Part shown: positions 44,045 to 52,761 of the stretch, one piece after another
Numbering within the stretch: position 1 is the first letter of the stretch
Layout of the letters: every line of letters starts with the position of its first letter
Assembly: GCA_035910535.1 (NCBI GenBank)
Contig: JAMHXF010000034.1
Coordinates: 8,404 to 72,403, forward strand
DNA length: 64,000 nt
DNA from: Archangium_A sp035910535
GTDB taxonomy: Bacteria; Myxococcota; Myxococcia; Myxococcales; Myxococcaceae
Direction of reading: 5' to 3'
Translations under genes and position numbers: made by a program
The notes under the pieces: generated by a model
What the model saw: only the letters and a program-made list of their open reading frames with translations
What the model was told of the DNA's origin: nothing
Databases searched by the model: none

Positions 44045-45685
44045 ATGCAGCGGTTGACGCATGCGCTCGACGCGGTGAAGGCGACGCGTTCGCGCAAGGC
44101 GAAGGTGCAACACCTCGCGGCGCTGCTGAAGACACTGTCTCGCGAAGAGCTCCCGTTTGCGGCGAGGCTCATTCTGGGGCGCGTGCTGCCGGTCGGCGAC
44201 ACGCGCTCGCTCGGCGTGGGCGCGGCGTTGTTGAGCGCGGCGGCGGCGGAAGTTGCGGGGCTCTCCATCGGCGTCGTCGCGGCGAAGAGTCGTGAGCTGG
44301 GTGACTTCGGCGAGGCGCTCGAGGTGCTGTTGCCCGCGGGAGATCATCACCTGCCGTTGGGCGACGTGCTTCCCGTCATCGAGCAGATCGCCGCCACGAC
44401 AGATCGCGGCGACAAGCAGCTGTTGCTTACGTCATTGCTGCGCCACGCGGCGCCGTGGGAGGCGCGCTACCTGGTGAAGGCGATTCTCGGAGAGCTGCGC
44501 GTCGGCGTGCAGCTCGGCATCTTCGAAGAGGCGGTGGCGGCGGCGTTCGAAGCGCCGATTGAAGCGCTGCGTCGCGCGTCGGCTTTGACGCCCGACCCCG
44601 GTGAGCTGGCGTTGCTCGCGTTTGAACGTCGCCTCGAGCGCGCGGAGATCGTGCCCGGCAACGTGGTGGCCTTCATGTTGGCGACGCCCACCGAGACGGT
44701 GAAGGAACCCGTCGACCCGGCGACCACCATCATCGAAGACAAGCTCGACGGCGTGCGCGTGCAGGCCCACGTGTGGGACGGCAAGGTGCGGCTCTTCGCG
44801 CGCGGGCAAGACGAGGTGACGTCACAGTTTCCCGAGGTGGTGAGCGCGCTGTCGAAGGTCACGCGGCCGGTGGTGCTCGACGGCGAAGTCATCGCGCTGC
44901 GCAGCGACGGCGGCGCGCGGCCCTTTCAAGCGCTGCAGGCGCGGCTCAACCGCGACACGCCCAGTCAGCTCGTGCTCGCGGCGACGCCCGTCGGCTACGT
45001 GGCCTACGACTGCCTCTTTGACGGCGCCGTGTTGCTGCACGCCCCGTGGACGGAGCGCCGCGCGCACCTCGAGCAGCTCGGCGTTCGCGTGAACGGGTTC
45101 ATGAAGTTCGACCTGAGCGCCCCGGTCGACGCGCAGCTCGAGGTCGCCTTCAGCAACGCGAGGGCGCGCGGCAACGAGGGCTTGATGCTCAAGCGCGCCG
45201 ACGCGCCGTACGACGCGGGCCGTCGCGGGAGCGCGTGGCGAAAAGTGAAGCGCGCCTTTGCGACGCTCGACGTTGTCATCACCAAAGCCGAGCGCGGCCA
45301 CGGCAAGCGGGCGGGCGTATTGAGCGACTACACCTTCGCGGTGTGGAAGGGCGACGAGCTGGTCGACATCGGCAAGGCGTACTCGGGGCTGACCGACGCC
45401 GAAATCGCGCTGATGACGAAGCGGCTCGAAGCGTTGACCGTCGAGCGGCTCGGCGGCTACCAGGTGGTCAAGCCTGAGCTCGTCATCGAGGTGGCGTTCG
45501 ACGGGCTGCAACCCTCGACGCGGCACCCGAGCGGCTTCGCGCTGCGCTTTCCCCGCATCGCCCGGCTGCGCGACGACAAGCAGGCGAGCGAGGCCGACAC
45601 CCTGGCGACGGTGCAGAAGTTGTTCGAGTCACAGATTGATTCAGGGCACCGCGAGTCGACGCCGCAGCTCGGCCTTTTCAAGTGA
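44045..45685 (+). CDS. ATP-dependent DNA ligase
   Basis: 546 aa. An N-terminal DNA_ligase_A_N helical domain (1-about 200; GAALLSAAAAEVAGL) is followed by the adenylation domain, with the catalytic lysine in IIEDKLDGVRVQ (motif I, about Lys233), VVLDGEVIAL (motif IV) and GLMLKRADAPYDAG, then an OB-fold domain with KVKRAFATLDVVITKA. It seals nicks using ATP; many bacteria carry such an enzyme beside NAD-dependent LigA for repair. No Ku or polymerase domain is attached. It is 33 nt ahead of the next gene. Confidence 0.93.
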   Translation: MQRLTHALDAVKATRSRKAKVQHLAALLKTLSREELPFAARLILGRVLPVGDTRSLGVGAALLSAAAAEVAGLSIGVVAAKSRELGDFGEALEVLLPAGDHHLPLGDVLPVIEQIAATTDRGDKQLLLTSLLRHAAPWEARYLVKAILGELRVGVQLGIFEEAVAAAFEAPIEALRRASALTPDPGELALLAFERRLERAEIVPGNVVAFMLATPTETVKEPVDPATTIIEDKLDGVRVQAHVWDGKVRLFARGQDEVTSQFPEVVSALSKVTRPVVLDGEVIALRSDGGARPFQALQARLNRDTPSQLVLAATPVGYVAYDCLFDGAVLLHAPWTERRAHLEQLGVRVNGFMKFDLSAPVDAQLEVAFSNARARGNEGLMLKRADAPYDAGRRGSAWRKVKRAFATLDVVITKAERGHGKRAGVLSDYTFAVWKGDELVDIGKAYSGLTDAEIALMTKRLEALTVERLGGYQVVKPELVIEVAFDGLQPSTRHPSGFALRFPRIARLRDDKQASEADTLATVQKLFESQIDSGHRESTPQLGLFK

Positions 45686-45718
45686 ACACGCCGCGCGCTG
45701 CCGTAGAGTCGCCGCGCC

Positions 45719-47755
45719 TTGGAACCGATTGGACAGCCGCTGTGGTTCGGTCAGTACCGCCTCACCTCGCGCATCGCGACCGGTGGCATGGCCGAGGTGT
45801 ACGTCGGTCGACACATCACGCCTGAAGGTCAGTTCGGCCCGATGGTGGCGCTCAAGCGCCTGCTGCCGCACCTGGTGAAAGACTCCGCCATCGTTCGCAT
45901 GTTCCTGAACGAGGCGCGCATCACCGCGCAGATCAGCCACCCCAACGTGGTGAAGATCTACGAGCTGGGCCAGACCGACGGAGAGCCCTTCATCGCCATG
46001 GAGCTGCTCGAGGGTCGCACCTGGGCTGATCTCCGCCAGCGCGCGATGGAAGACGGCCGACGCATGCCCGCCGGGGTGGCGCTCAAAATTCTCGGCGAGG
46101 CCTGTCGTGGGCTCGACGCGGCGCACCGCGCGGTCGACGAGCAGGGCCACCCGCTCGCGCTCGTGCACCGCGACTTCACGCCCGACAATATTCACGTCGG
46201 CGTGAAGGGCGAGGTGAAGGTCATCGACTTCGGCATCGCGCGCACCTCGACGTGGGGCAGCGGCACCGAGCCGGGCACGCTCAAGGGCAAGTTCTTCTAT
46301 ATGTCGCCCGAGATGATCACCGCCAAGCCGGTTGATCACCGCGCCGACATCTTCGCGGCCGGCGTCATGCTCTACGAGCAGCTCTGCGGGCGGCGCCCAT
46401 TCACCGGCAACTCGGTCGACGAGGTCGTCATTCGCATCGCCCGTGAAGAGCCGGCGCTGCCGTCGACGTACGACCCTGCCGTACCGCGCGCGCTCGAAGA
46501 GATCTGCCTCAAGGCGCTCGCCAAAGAGCCGCGCAACCGCTTCCAGTCACTCGCAGACTTCGTCAGCGCGATTGAAGGCGTCGGCGGTGATTCGGTGCTG
46601 GCCGAGCCGGCGCAGGTCGGGGAATACGTCTCGCAGCTCTTCCCCGAGAAAGACGCGCGGCGAGACACGCTGCGCCGCGCACGTGAAGCAGACCCGTCGG
46701 TGCCTGGCGCTCCTGCGGTCTCTCCGGCGCACGGGCTCGAGGCCACAGTGCCCACGCCGATTCGTGCGCACCAACCGGCACCGGCACCTGAGGCCGTCGT
46801 CGTCGTCGCTGAACCTCCGAAGAAGTCGAAGCTGCCGCTCGTGGCAGCGCTGCTGGTGGCCGTCGCCGCGCTTGGCGCCGGCGCGTATTGGTTCACGCAG
46901 CGCCCCACGGTGACGGCGGCGGATCAGCTCGCGGCTGCAGAGACGTTGCAAGGCGCAGAGCAAGCAGCCGCGCTCGCGAAGTTGTCGACGCTGGAAGACG
47001 TGACCGAGCCTCAGCTGGTGCGCGCGGCCGCGTTGTTGAACGAAGCACACGCGTGGGACGCGTCGCTCACGCTGGTCGACGGCTGGTTGTTGAAGCACCC
47101 GAAGAGTCTCGACGCACGGCTGCTCGAAGCGAAGGCGGCGCTCGAGTCTCGCAAGGCCAAACGCGCCGAGACGGCGATGCGGGAGGCCGCCGAGCTCGCC
47201 CCGAAAGACGCGCGCCCCGACGCGTTGATGGCGCAGTTGCGTGAAGCGCAGGGCGACGCCAACGCGGCGCTCGAAGGGTGGAACAAGGCGGTCGCGAAGG
47301 CGCCGGGCAACGCGCAGTACCTCTCGCGCCAGGGCTACTGGCTGTCTCAGAGCGGGAAGCTCGACGAAGCCGAAGCGGCGCTCACCCGCGCGAGCAAGAA
47401 GAAGAACGACCCGGCGACGACGGCGGAGCTCGGCTTCGTGAAGTACCGCAAGGAGCAGTTCGACGACGCGCTCCGAATTCTGCGCGGCGTGGTCAAGGAA
47501 AAGCCGGACCTCTTCGAGGGCCACTACTACCTGGCGCCGGTGCTCTTCCGGAAGAAGGACCTCGCCGGTGCGCGCGCCGAGTACCTCGCCGCCGACGCGC
47601 TGGCGCCCACCGACAGCCGCGCGCTCGTCGGGCTGTGTGAAGTCGAGCAGCTGTCGATGAGTGACGAGCTCGAGGCGGCGAAGAAGCGCCTCCGTGAACG
47701 CTTCCCGAAGGATGCTGAGGCGCTGCTCTCTCGGTGCGCGGCGGCGGCGCCGTGA
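45719..47755 (+). CDS. Ser/Thr protein kinase with transmembrane helix and TPR C-terminus
   Basis: 678 aa with a likely TTG start at 45719; the first ATG is inside the glycine loop. The kinase domain (about 10-275) has GQYRLTSRIATGGMAEVYVG, Lys46 in VALKRLLP, ALVHRDFTPDNIHV, KVIDFGIART and FFYMSPEMIT. A linker rich in Pro/Ala leads to a transmembrane helix near 367-392. The outer C-terminal part (about 400-670) consists of TPR-like repeats (AETAMREAAELAPKDARPDA, SQSGKLDEAEAALTRASKK). It is a membrane receptor-type kinase. Its stop overlaps the next start (GTGA). Confidence 0.9.
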   Translation: MEPIGQPLWFGQYRLTSRIATGGMAEVYVGRHITPEGQFGPMVALKRLLPHLVKDSAIVRMFLNEARITAQISHPNVVKIYELGQTDGEPFIAMELLEGRTWADLRQRAMEDGRRMPAGVALKILGEACRGLDAAHRAVDEQGHPLALVHRDFTPDNIHVGVKGEVKVIDFGIARTSTWGSGTEPGTLKGKFFYMSPEMITAKPVDHRADIFAAGVMLYEQLCGRRPFTGNSVDEVVIRIAREEPALPSTYDPAVPRALEEICLKALAKEPRNRFQSLADFVSAIEGVGGDSVLAEPAQVGEYVSQLFPEKDARRDTLRRAREADPSVPGAPAVSPAHGLEATVPTPIRAHQPAPAPEAVVVVAEPPKKSKLPLVAALLVAVAALGAGAYWFTQRPTVTAADQLAAAETLQGAEQAAALAKLSTLEDVTEPQLVRAAALLNEAHAWDASLTLVDGWLLKHPKSLDARLLEAKAALESRKAKRAETAMREAAELAPKDARPDALMAQLREAQGDANAALEGWNKAVAKAPGNAQYLSRQGYWLSQSGKLDEAEAALTRASKKKNDPATTAELGFVKYRKEQFDDALRILRGVVKEKPDLFEGHYYLAPVLFRKKDLAGARAEYLAADALAPTDSRALVGLCEVEQLSMSDELEAAKKRLRERFPKDAEALLSRCAAAAP

Positions 47756-48456
47756 GCTTCCGCCTCGTCTTGAACGCCGATGACTTCGGCTACGACCCCG
47801 CCGTCACGCGCGGCATCGCCGAGTCGATGCGCCGCGGCGTGGTGTCGTCGACGACGATGATCGTCAACTCGCCGTGGAGCGAAGACGCCGCGAAGCAGTC
47901 GGCGGGCCTCGCCATCGGGCTGCACTTGAACCTCGTGCGCTTCGAGGCGCTCAGCGAGCCCGTCACGCTCAGTGACGACGGCGCGCTGACCGAGGCGTTC
48001 GTCGAACGTGAGACGCGCGCGCAGCTCGATACACTTCATCGGCTCATCGGCCGCCACGCGACGCACCTCGACGTTCACAAGCACGCGCACCTTCAGCCGC
48101 AGGTGCTCGCCGGGCTGGCGACGGTCGCCAGAGCGCGCGGGCTGGCGGTGCGCAGCATCAACGCCGACATGCGCGCCGAGCTGCGGCGCCGTGGCGTGAA
48201 GACCAACGACGCGTTCCTCGGAGACGCCGCGAAAGACGCGTACTGGACCCTCGAGCGCTTCGAAGAACAGCTCGACGCCGCGCCGCGTGCGGGCCTCGTG
48301 GAGTTGATGTGTCACCCCGGCTACGCGAACTCACACATCAAGAGCGGGTACTCGGCGCAGCGCGAAGTGGAGCTGGCGACGTTCGTCTCTCCGCGCGCGA
48401 GAGACGCGCTGAAGCAACGTGGCCTCACGTTGGCTGCGTGGAGCGACCCGACATGA
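47752..48456 (+). CDS. ChbG/HpnK family deacetylase
   Basis: 234 aa from the GTG at 47752 that overlaps the kinase stop. The YdjC/ChbG/HpnK carbohydrate-deacetylase fold shows LVLNADDFGYDPAVTRGIAE (metal-binding Asp pair near the N-terminus), GLHLNLVRFEALSEP and THLDVHKHAHLQPQVLAGL, the two His of the metal site. ELMCHPGYANS is the C-terminal loop. It probably removes an acetyl group from a sugar or an N-acetylglucosaminyl-lipid such as a hopanoid; the substrate is unknown. It overlaps the next small gene by 4 nt. Confidence 0.9.
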   Translation: MSFRLVLNADDFGYDPAVTRGIAESMRRGVVSSTTMIVNSPWSEDAAKQSAGLAIGLHLNLVRFEALSEPVTLSDDGALTEAFVERETRAQLDTLHRLIGRHATHLDVHKHAHLQPQVLAGLATVARARGLAVRSINADMRAELRRRGVKTNDAFLGDAAKDAYWTLERFEEQLDAAPRAGLVELMCHPGYANSHIKSGYSAQREVELATFVSPRARDALKQRGLTLAAWSDPT

Positions 48457-48593
48457 GCGCCCGGCGACGCGGCTGCATCGCAGCGGTGCTCGTCGCCACC
48501 CTCGCCTTCGCCGCCCTGGCGTACGTCGTTCAACGCCCTTCGTACGAGGCCGCGCTGGCCGACTACGCTGCGCTCACGCGAGACGCCGGTTGA
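48453..48593 (+). CDS. 46-aa single-pass membrane protein
   Basis: A short gene with ATG 48453 overlapping the deacetylase stop (ATGA) and a stop overlapping the next TTG start (TTGA). The product starts with a basic MSARRRG, then one hydrophobic helix (CIAAVLVATLAFAALAYVV), then RPSYEAALADYAALTRDAG. The tight overlaps on both sides support it being real. Function is unknown. Confidence 0.6.
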   Translation: MSARRRGCIAAVLVATLAFAALAYVVQRPSYEAALADYAALTRDAG

Positions 48594-49432
48594 ACGAGCG
48601 CCCGCGCCAGCCCGACGACGTGCATTGGGGCTGGGTGGTGCTGGTGTTCATCATCATCGAGGTGGTGGCGCAGCTCGCGTTCGGCACGGCCTTCGAGCTC
48701 GCTGGCTTCCGGTACCTCGAGGGCCTCGAGTCGGTGCACCTGCTCTTCGCGACGCTGCCGACGCTGCTCTCGGCGGTGTTGGCGACCACCCTCACGTGGC
48801 TCGCGTTTCGTGAACCGACGGGCCTCGGTGCTCCGCGCCGCTTCGTGCACTTCGGCGCCGGCCTCGTCATCGGCGGAGCGGCGCTGAGCGTCGTCGTGCT
48901 GGGGCCGGTGTTCGCCGGCGCGACCACGTTGAAGTTCAACAGCACCTGGCCGCTGGCGGCGGGCCTGCTCCACCTCTTCACGCTCGCGCCAGCGGGCATC
49001 GGCGAAGAGCTCATGTTGCGCGGCATCGGGTTCAACGCGCTCCGTCGGGGCCTCGGCGACGTCGCGGCCATCGCCATCACCAGCGTCGTCTTCGGCGCGC
49101 TGCACCTCTTCAACCCGCACGCCTCGTGGCTCGCCACGCTGATCATCGCGCTCGTCGGGGTGTGGTTCGGGCTCCTCGTGGTGCGCAGCGGCTCGGTGTT
49201 GACGTCCATCGGCGTGCACGTGGCGTGGAACTTCTTCGAAGGCTACGTGTTCGGCCAGCCCGTCAGCGGCAACGACACCGGCGCTGCGCTCTTCATCGGC
49301 GCGACGCGCAGCACATCGACCTTCTGGAGCGGCGGCGACTTCGGGCCCGAGGCTGCGGGCTTCACGGCCGTGGTGCTGCTCATCGCCATCACCATCACCG
49401 CGCGCTGGCCACGCCGAGGAGCACCGACATGA
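48590..49432 (+). CDS. CPBP (Abi) family intramembrane protease
   Basis: 280 aa with a TTG start at 48590 overlapping the previous stop. It has many membrane segments (VVLVFIIIEVVAQLAFG near the N-terminus). The CPBP signature is GIGEELMLRGIGFNALRRGL (EExxxR-type motif 1), followed by FGALHLFNPHASW (motif 2 His) and SIGVHVAWNFFEG (motif 4). The family includes Rce1-like prenyl-protein proteases and bacteriocin self-immunity proteins. It is fourth in a chain of overlapping genes; its substrate is unknown. Confidence 0.85.
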   Translation: MNERPRQPDDVHWGWVVLVFIIIEVVAQLAFGTAFELAGFRYLEGLESVHLLFATLPTLLSAVLATTLTWLAFREPTGLGAPRRFVHFGAGLVIGGAALSVVVLGPVFAGATTLKFNSTWPLAAGLLHLFTLAPAGIGEELMLRGIGFNALRRGLGDVAAIAITSVVFGALHLFNPHASWLATLIIALVGVWFGLLVVRSGSVLTSIGVHVAWNFFEGYVFGQPVSGNDTGAALFIGATRSTSTFWSGGDFGPEAAGFTAVVLLIAITITARWPRRGAPT

Positions 49433-49851
49433 CCTGGTGGATGTACGCATTCATTTCTGCCCTCGCGGCGTCAGCCACGGCGGTGCTCGCGAAGGTCGCC
49501 ATCAAAGACGTGCCGTCGAACCTCGCGACGGCCGTGCGCACCGTGGTGGTGCTCGTCTTCGCGTGGGTGATGGTGTTTCTCACGAGGGAACACACCGCGC
49601 TGCGCGAACTCAAGCCGCGCGCCCTGCTCTTTCTCGTGCTCTCGGGCGTGGGCACCGGCGTGTCATGGCTCGCGTACTTCAAGGCGCTGCAGCTCGCGCC
49701 CGCCTCGCGCGTGGCGCCCATCGACAAGCTGAGCCTCGCCTTCACGCTGCTGCTCGCGGCGCTCGTGCTGGGAGAGAAGATCACCCCGCGCGTCGGCGCC
49801 GGCGCGACGTTGATGGTGGTGGGCGCGCTGTTGACGCTCGGGAAAACGTGA
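49429..49851 (+). CDS. Half-size EamA/DMT transporter-like membrane protein
   Basis: 140 aa from the ATG that overlaps the CPBP stop. It has one EamA domain with about five helices, MTWWMYAFISALAASATAVL, AVRTVVVLVFAWVMVFL, SGVGTGVSWLAYFKALQLAP and VGAGATLMVVGALLTLG. Two-domain EamA carriers are about 300 aa, so this is a single-repeat form that would need to dimerise, as in COG2510-type proteins. Substrate is unknown. It converges on the pilus operon's last gene (3 nt). Confidence 0.82.
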   Translation: MTWWMYAFISALAASATAVLAKVAIKDVPSNLATAVRTVVVLVFAWVMVFLTREHTALRELKPRALLFLVLSGVGTGVSWLAYFKALQLAPASRVAPIDKLSLAFTLLLAALVLGEKITPRVGAGATLMVVGALLTLGKT

Positions 49852-49854
49852 ACG

Positions 49855-50517
49855 TCAGCGAGCCATCAGCGACAGCACGCCCAACAACAACGAGCTGAGC
49901 ACCACCAGCCCGCCGAACATGAGACGGCGACGCTTCGGGCCCGGGTCTTCACGAAGCGTCTGCACCAACGGCAACGCCGCGCGCTTCACGACCTCAGCCA
50001 GCGCCGCTTCACCTCGCGCGTCGCGCACGGCCCACGCGAGCCGAACCCGGTACAGGCGCGCCAACTGCGGCAGCGCGTCACGCAGCGTGGCCTCTTCGAG
50101 CAACGCGGCGTGGCCGTCGACGTCGTCCCACGCCGTCCACAGCAGGCCCCAGCGTTCACGCAACCAGGCAGGCGGCTGCAGGGCCGCGACATCGAGCTTC
50201 GAGAAGTCGGCACCGCAGCTCGCGCACGCGCGCAGCGAGCGGCGCGGCGACGCACACTTGGGGCAGCACGTACCAGGAGGTGAAAACGGGTTCGCGCCGG
50301 GGGTCAGCGTCGCGCCAGGCGTCGCACCCGACACCGGCACCAGCCGCAACGCAGCCCGGGGCGTTGGCCGCGCGCCGAGCTCGAAGCGGCCTGCACACTG
50401 CGCGCACTGCACCAGCACACGGCCCCCCGAGAGCGCGAGGTTCGCGGGCGCGTCGTGGGCGCCACACAGCGGGCAGGACACAGCATCGGCGACCGGCGTT
50501 TTCAGGGTGGCATTCAT
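49855..50517 (-). CDS. Zinc-ribbon membrane protein at the end of the pilus operon
   Basis: 220 aa. CPLCGAHD with QCAQCAGRF, and CCPKCASP with ACASCGADF, give two potential zinc ribbons, separated by an Ala/Pro linker. A central helical part (residues about 105-185) and one C-terminal transmembrane helix (MFGGLVVLSSLLLGVLSLM) follow. Its start overlaps the upstream pilin gene by 4 nt (ATGA, 50517-50514), so it is the seventh and last coupled gene of the cluster. The role is unknown; myxobacterial pilus clusters often carry small unassigned proteins. Confidence 0.7.
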   Translation of the reverse strand: MNATLKTPVADAVSCPLCGAHDAPANLALSGGRVLVQCAQCAGRFELGARPTPRAALRLVPVSGATPGATLTPGANPFSPPGTCCPKCASPRRSLRACASCGADFSKLDVAALQPPAWLRERWGLLWTAWDDVDGHAALLEEATLRDALPQLARLYRVRLAWAVRDARGEAALAEVVKRAALPLVQTLREDPGPKRRRLMFGGLVVLSSLLLGVLSLMAR

Positions 50518-51092
50518 GGGCAGCTCGCGTCTTTCGGGGCACGACCACAATCGATGAGCCGTGGCACGCCAGACAACGGCTCCAGCAGAATCAGCCACGG
50601 TGCCGTTTGGTCCGGCAGGTCGAAGCGAAGCAACGTGCGTGCCGCCGTCGTGGGGTCGCACGCCGCCCCGCGAGGCACGCTGCTGCTGCCCACGAAGCAC
50701 AGGCCGGCGACGTTGGTCATCGTCACGCCCGGAGGCATGGCGACGACCTGCGAGCGGTTGTCACAGACACACCCACCGACACCACACGCCGGCGCCGACA
50801 CGCACTGTGTGGTGGGGCACGTGCGCCCCCACGGGTCGGCGCACGGCAGGCGACCCCAGCGCACATCGCTCGCGCCGTTCGCGCCCGGCGTCACCTCGAT
50901 GCGCACCGGCTGGTTGCGGCCACGCGCTTCGCCGCGCGCTTCCTGAAGCAGCATGAAGACCTCACGCACGGCGCCGACGCGGCGGGTGTTCATGGTGAGC
51001 CGCGAAAAGCCGTACATCGACATGGCGGCCATCGCGCCGAGCAACGCGACGACCATCATCAACTCGACCAGCGTGAAGCCACGGCGCTTCAT
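50514..51092 (-). CDS. GspH/FimT-like minor pilin
   Basis: 192 aa with a class III prepilin signal MKRRGFTLVELMMVVALLGA, cleaved after the Gly by PilD with Glu at +5. The helix runs on through RLTMNTRRVGAVREVFMLLQ. The globular part has several Cys (CADPWGRTCPTTQC, ACGVGGCVCDN), suggesting disulfides. GspH/FimT-type proteins help prime pilus assembly. It overlaps pilW by 4 nt. Confidence 0.87.
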   Translation of the reverse strand: MKRRGFTLVELMMVVALLGAMAAMSMYGFSRLTMNTRRVGAVREVFMLLQEARGEARGRNQPVRIEVTPGANGASDVRWGRLPCADPWGRTCPTTQCVSAPACGVGGCVCDNRSQVVAMPPGVTMTNVAGLCFVGSSSVPRGAACDPTTAARTLLRFDLPDQTAPWLILLEPLSGVPRLIDCGRAPKDASCP

Positions 51093-52267
51093 GGGGCCTC
51101 CGAGAGCGCGAAGTTGCGCGGCGTGACCTGAAACGTGAGGCGGCGGCGCTGCAGCCCATCGAGCGGGAGCCCTTCGGTGGTCAGCACGAATTCACCGCCG
51201 GGCTGCACCTGCAGCTGCGAGCGGTCGGCGCTGACGGTGCGCGAGAGCAGCGTGACTTCGACGGCGCGCACGCGGCGCATCAACGCGGCGCGCACGGCCT
51301 GGTCTGCAGAGAGCCCCACGGCCTGCGCCGCGTCACGCGCGTCGGTCCCGCCGGGCACCGCGCACGTCGCCGCGGTGCACGCGTCGATGGCGATGCGACC
51401 GGCCGCGTCATCGGGGAAGTACTGTGCCGCGTTGGCGTTGGTGAGGTTCGAGACGAGCAGTCGAACCTGCAGGCGCTCCACGTCCCACAGCACGTCGGCC
51501 CACGCGTCGGGCCCGAGCGGGCCGTCAGCGTCGATTTGCAGCCGCGGGCGCTGCGGCCCACCCGGCGTCGTCGGCTTCCAGTTCACGCGAAAGCCCACGG
51601 AGCGCAGCGGCAATACCCAGGTGTTCGCGCTGCACCACGCCTGCCCGTTGGTGCCGCACGGGTCTGATGCGTTGGGCGCGGAGTAGCCGGCGACGCCGCC
51701 AGAGCTCGCCAGCCGCGTGGGCTGCGGCGCGGTGTCGACGTTCTGCGCGCACGCCACGCCGAGCGTCGAGTTCACGTAGACGACGGCCTCGCTCTGCGCG
51801 ACGGCGCCCACCGGGCTGGTGGCCATGCACGTCTCACCGCCGCTGCGAATGCTGCAGGTGCCGCACGCGCCGCCGCCACCGCCGCAGCACGCGGTCGACC
51901 GCAAGCCGGCGGAGCGACCCGAGTACAGCACCAGTGAGTCGCTCGGGTACGCGAGGTACGGCGCCTTCGGCAGCTCGAAGTCAGCGTCGTTGAGGAACTC
52001 GTCGGCGGTCGTCACGTCGATGGCGCTGCGCGTGGCGTTGGCGCCGAGGTTGAGGCGCGCGTTGCCGATGCCTGAGCCCGCTTCCTGCAGCGAGAGCGTC
52101 AACACGTCGGCCGCGGCGCGCGCCGACTGCTGCGCCGTCATGCGCTGCTGCTGCGCGAAGCCCATCGCCTGAAACTGCAGCGTCGTGCCGACCAGCCCGG
52201 CGATGACGACCAGGCTCATGGCGCTGGCCACCATCAGCTCAATCAACGTCATGCCCCGGCGCTTCAT
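51089..52267 (-). CDS. pilW: PilW-like minor pilin
   Basis: 392 aa with prepilin signal MKRRGMTLIELMVASAMSLV followed by a long hydrophobic helix (VIAGLVGTTLQFQAMGFAQQ). FAQQQRMTAQQSARAAADVLT and a Cys-rich globular domain (CCGGGGGACGTC, CMATSPVG) follow. Position and size match PilW of the minor pilin set that starts type IV pili and displays PilY1. It overlaps its neighbours by 4 nt on both sides. Confidence 0.85.
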   Translation of the reverse strand: MKRRGMTLIELMVASAMSLVVIAGLVGTTLQFQAMGFAQQQRMTAQQSARAAADVLTLSLQEAGSGIGNARLNLGANATRSAIDVTTADEFLNDADFELPKAPYLAYPSDSLVLYSGRSAGLRSTACCGGGGGACGTCSIRSGGETCMATSPVGAVAQSEAVVYVNSTLGVACAQNVDTAPQPTRLASSGGVAGYSAPNASDPCGTNGQAWCSANTWVLPLRSVGFRVNWKPTTPGGPQRPRLQIDADGPLGPDAWADVLWDVERLQVRLLVSNLTNANAAQYFPDDAAGRIAIDACTAATCAVPGGTDARDAAQAVGLSADQAVRAALMRRVRAVEVTLLSRTVSADRSQLQVQPGGEFVLTTEGLPLDGLQRRRLTFQVTPRNFALSEAP

Positions 52268-52761
52268 GGCGACATCCTCGTCTGCAGGGCTTCGCTCTGG
52301 AGTCGCGTCCCCTCGAGCCAGCTCACGGTGACGCGCACGTTGACGACGGAGCCGCGCAGCGAGCCGTTGTCGAGCGGCCGCTCGATGACGGGGGAGCCTC
52401 GCTCGGCGCCTTCGTACGGAGGGTCGACGTCGACGTGCACGGTGTACTCGCGCAGCGACGGGTCAGGCGTGGCGGGCGCGACAGTGCGCAGGCCGCTGTC
52501 GACGCTGAGCCACGCCGACGAGCGCCGACCATCGAGCGCGGTGACGTTGTTGCACCACGCGGCGGGGTCCGGGTTGCAGCCGAGCGCCGCGATGCCTTCG
52601 AGCTCACGCTGCGCGAGGCTCAACGCCTGGGCGTGCGTCTGCGTGCGTCGCACCATGCGGCTGGAGGCGATGAGCACGCTCGCCACGCCGCTGATGCCGA
52701 TGGCCGCCACCACGAGCGAGACGAGCGCTTCGACGAGCGTCACACCACGTCGCGCCTTCAC
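52264..52761 (-). CDS. pilV: PilV-like minor pilin
   Basis: 165 aa from GTG 52761, with GGGAGG just upstream and overlapping the pilY1 stop (GTGA). The prepilin signal is RRGVTLVEALVSLVVAAIGI with a Glu at about +5, and the helix continues as SGVASVLIASSRMVRRTQTH. A short globular domain ends ALQTRMSP. The PilV identity rests on the family pattern and on the order Y1-V-W. Confidence 0.85.
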   Translation of the reverse strand: MKARRGVTLVEALVSLVVAAIGISGVASVLIASSRMVRRTQTHAQALSLAQRELEGIAALGCNPDPAAWCNNVTALDGRRSSAWLSVDSGLRTVAPATPDPSLREYTVHVDVDPPYEGAERGSPVIERPLDNGSLRGSVVNVRVTVSWLEGTRLQSEALQTRMSP

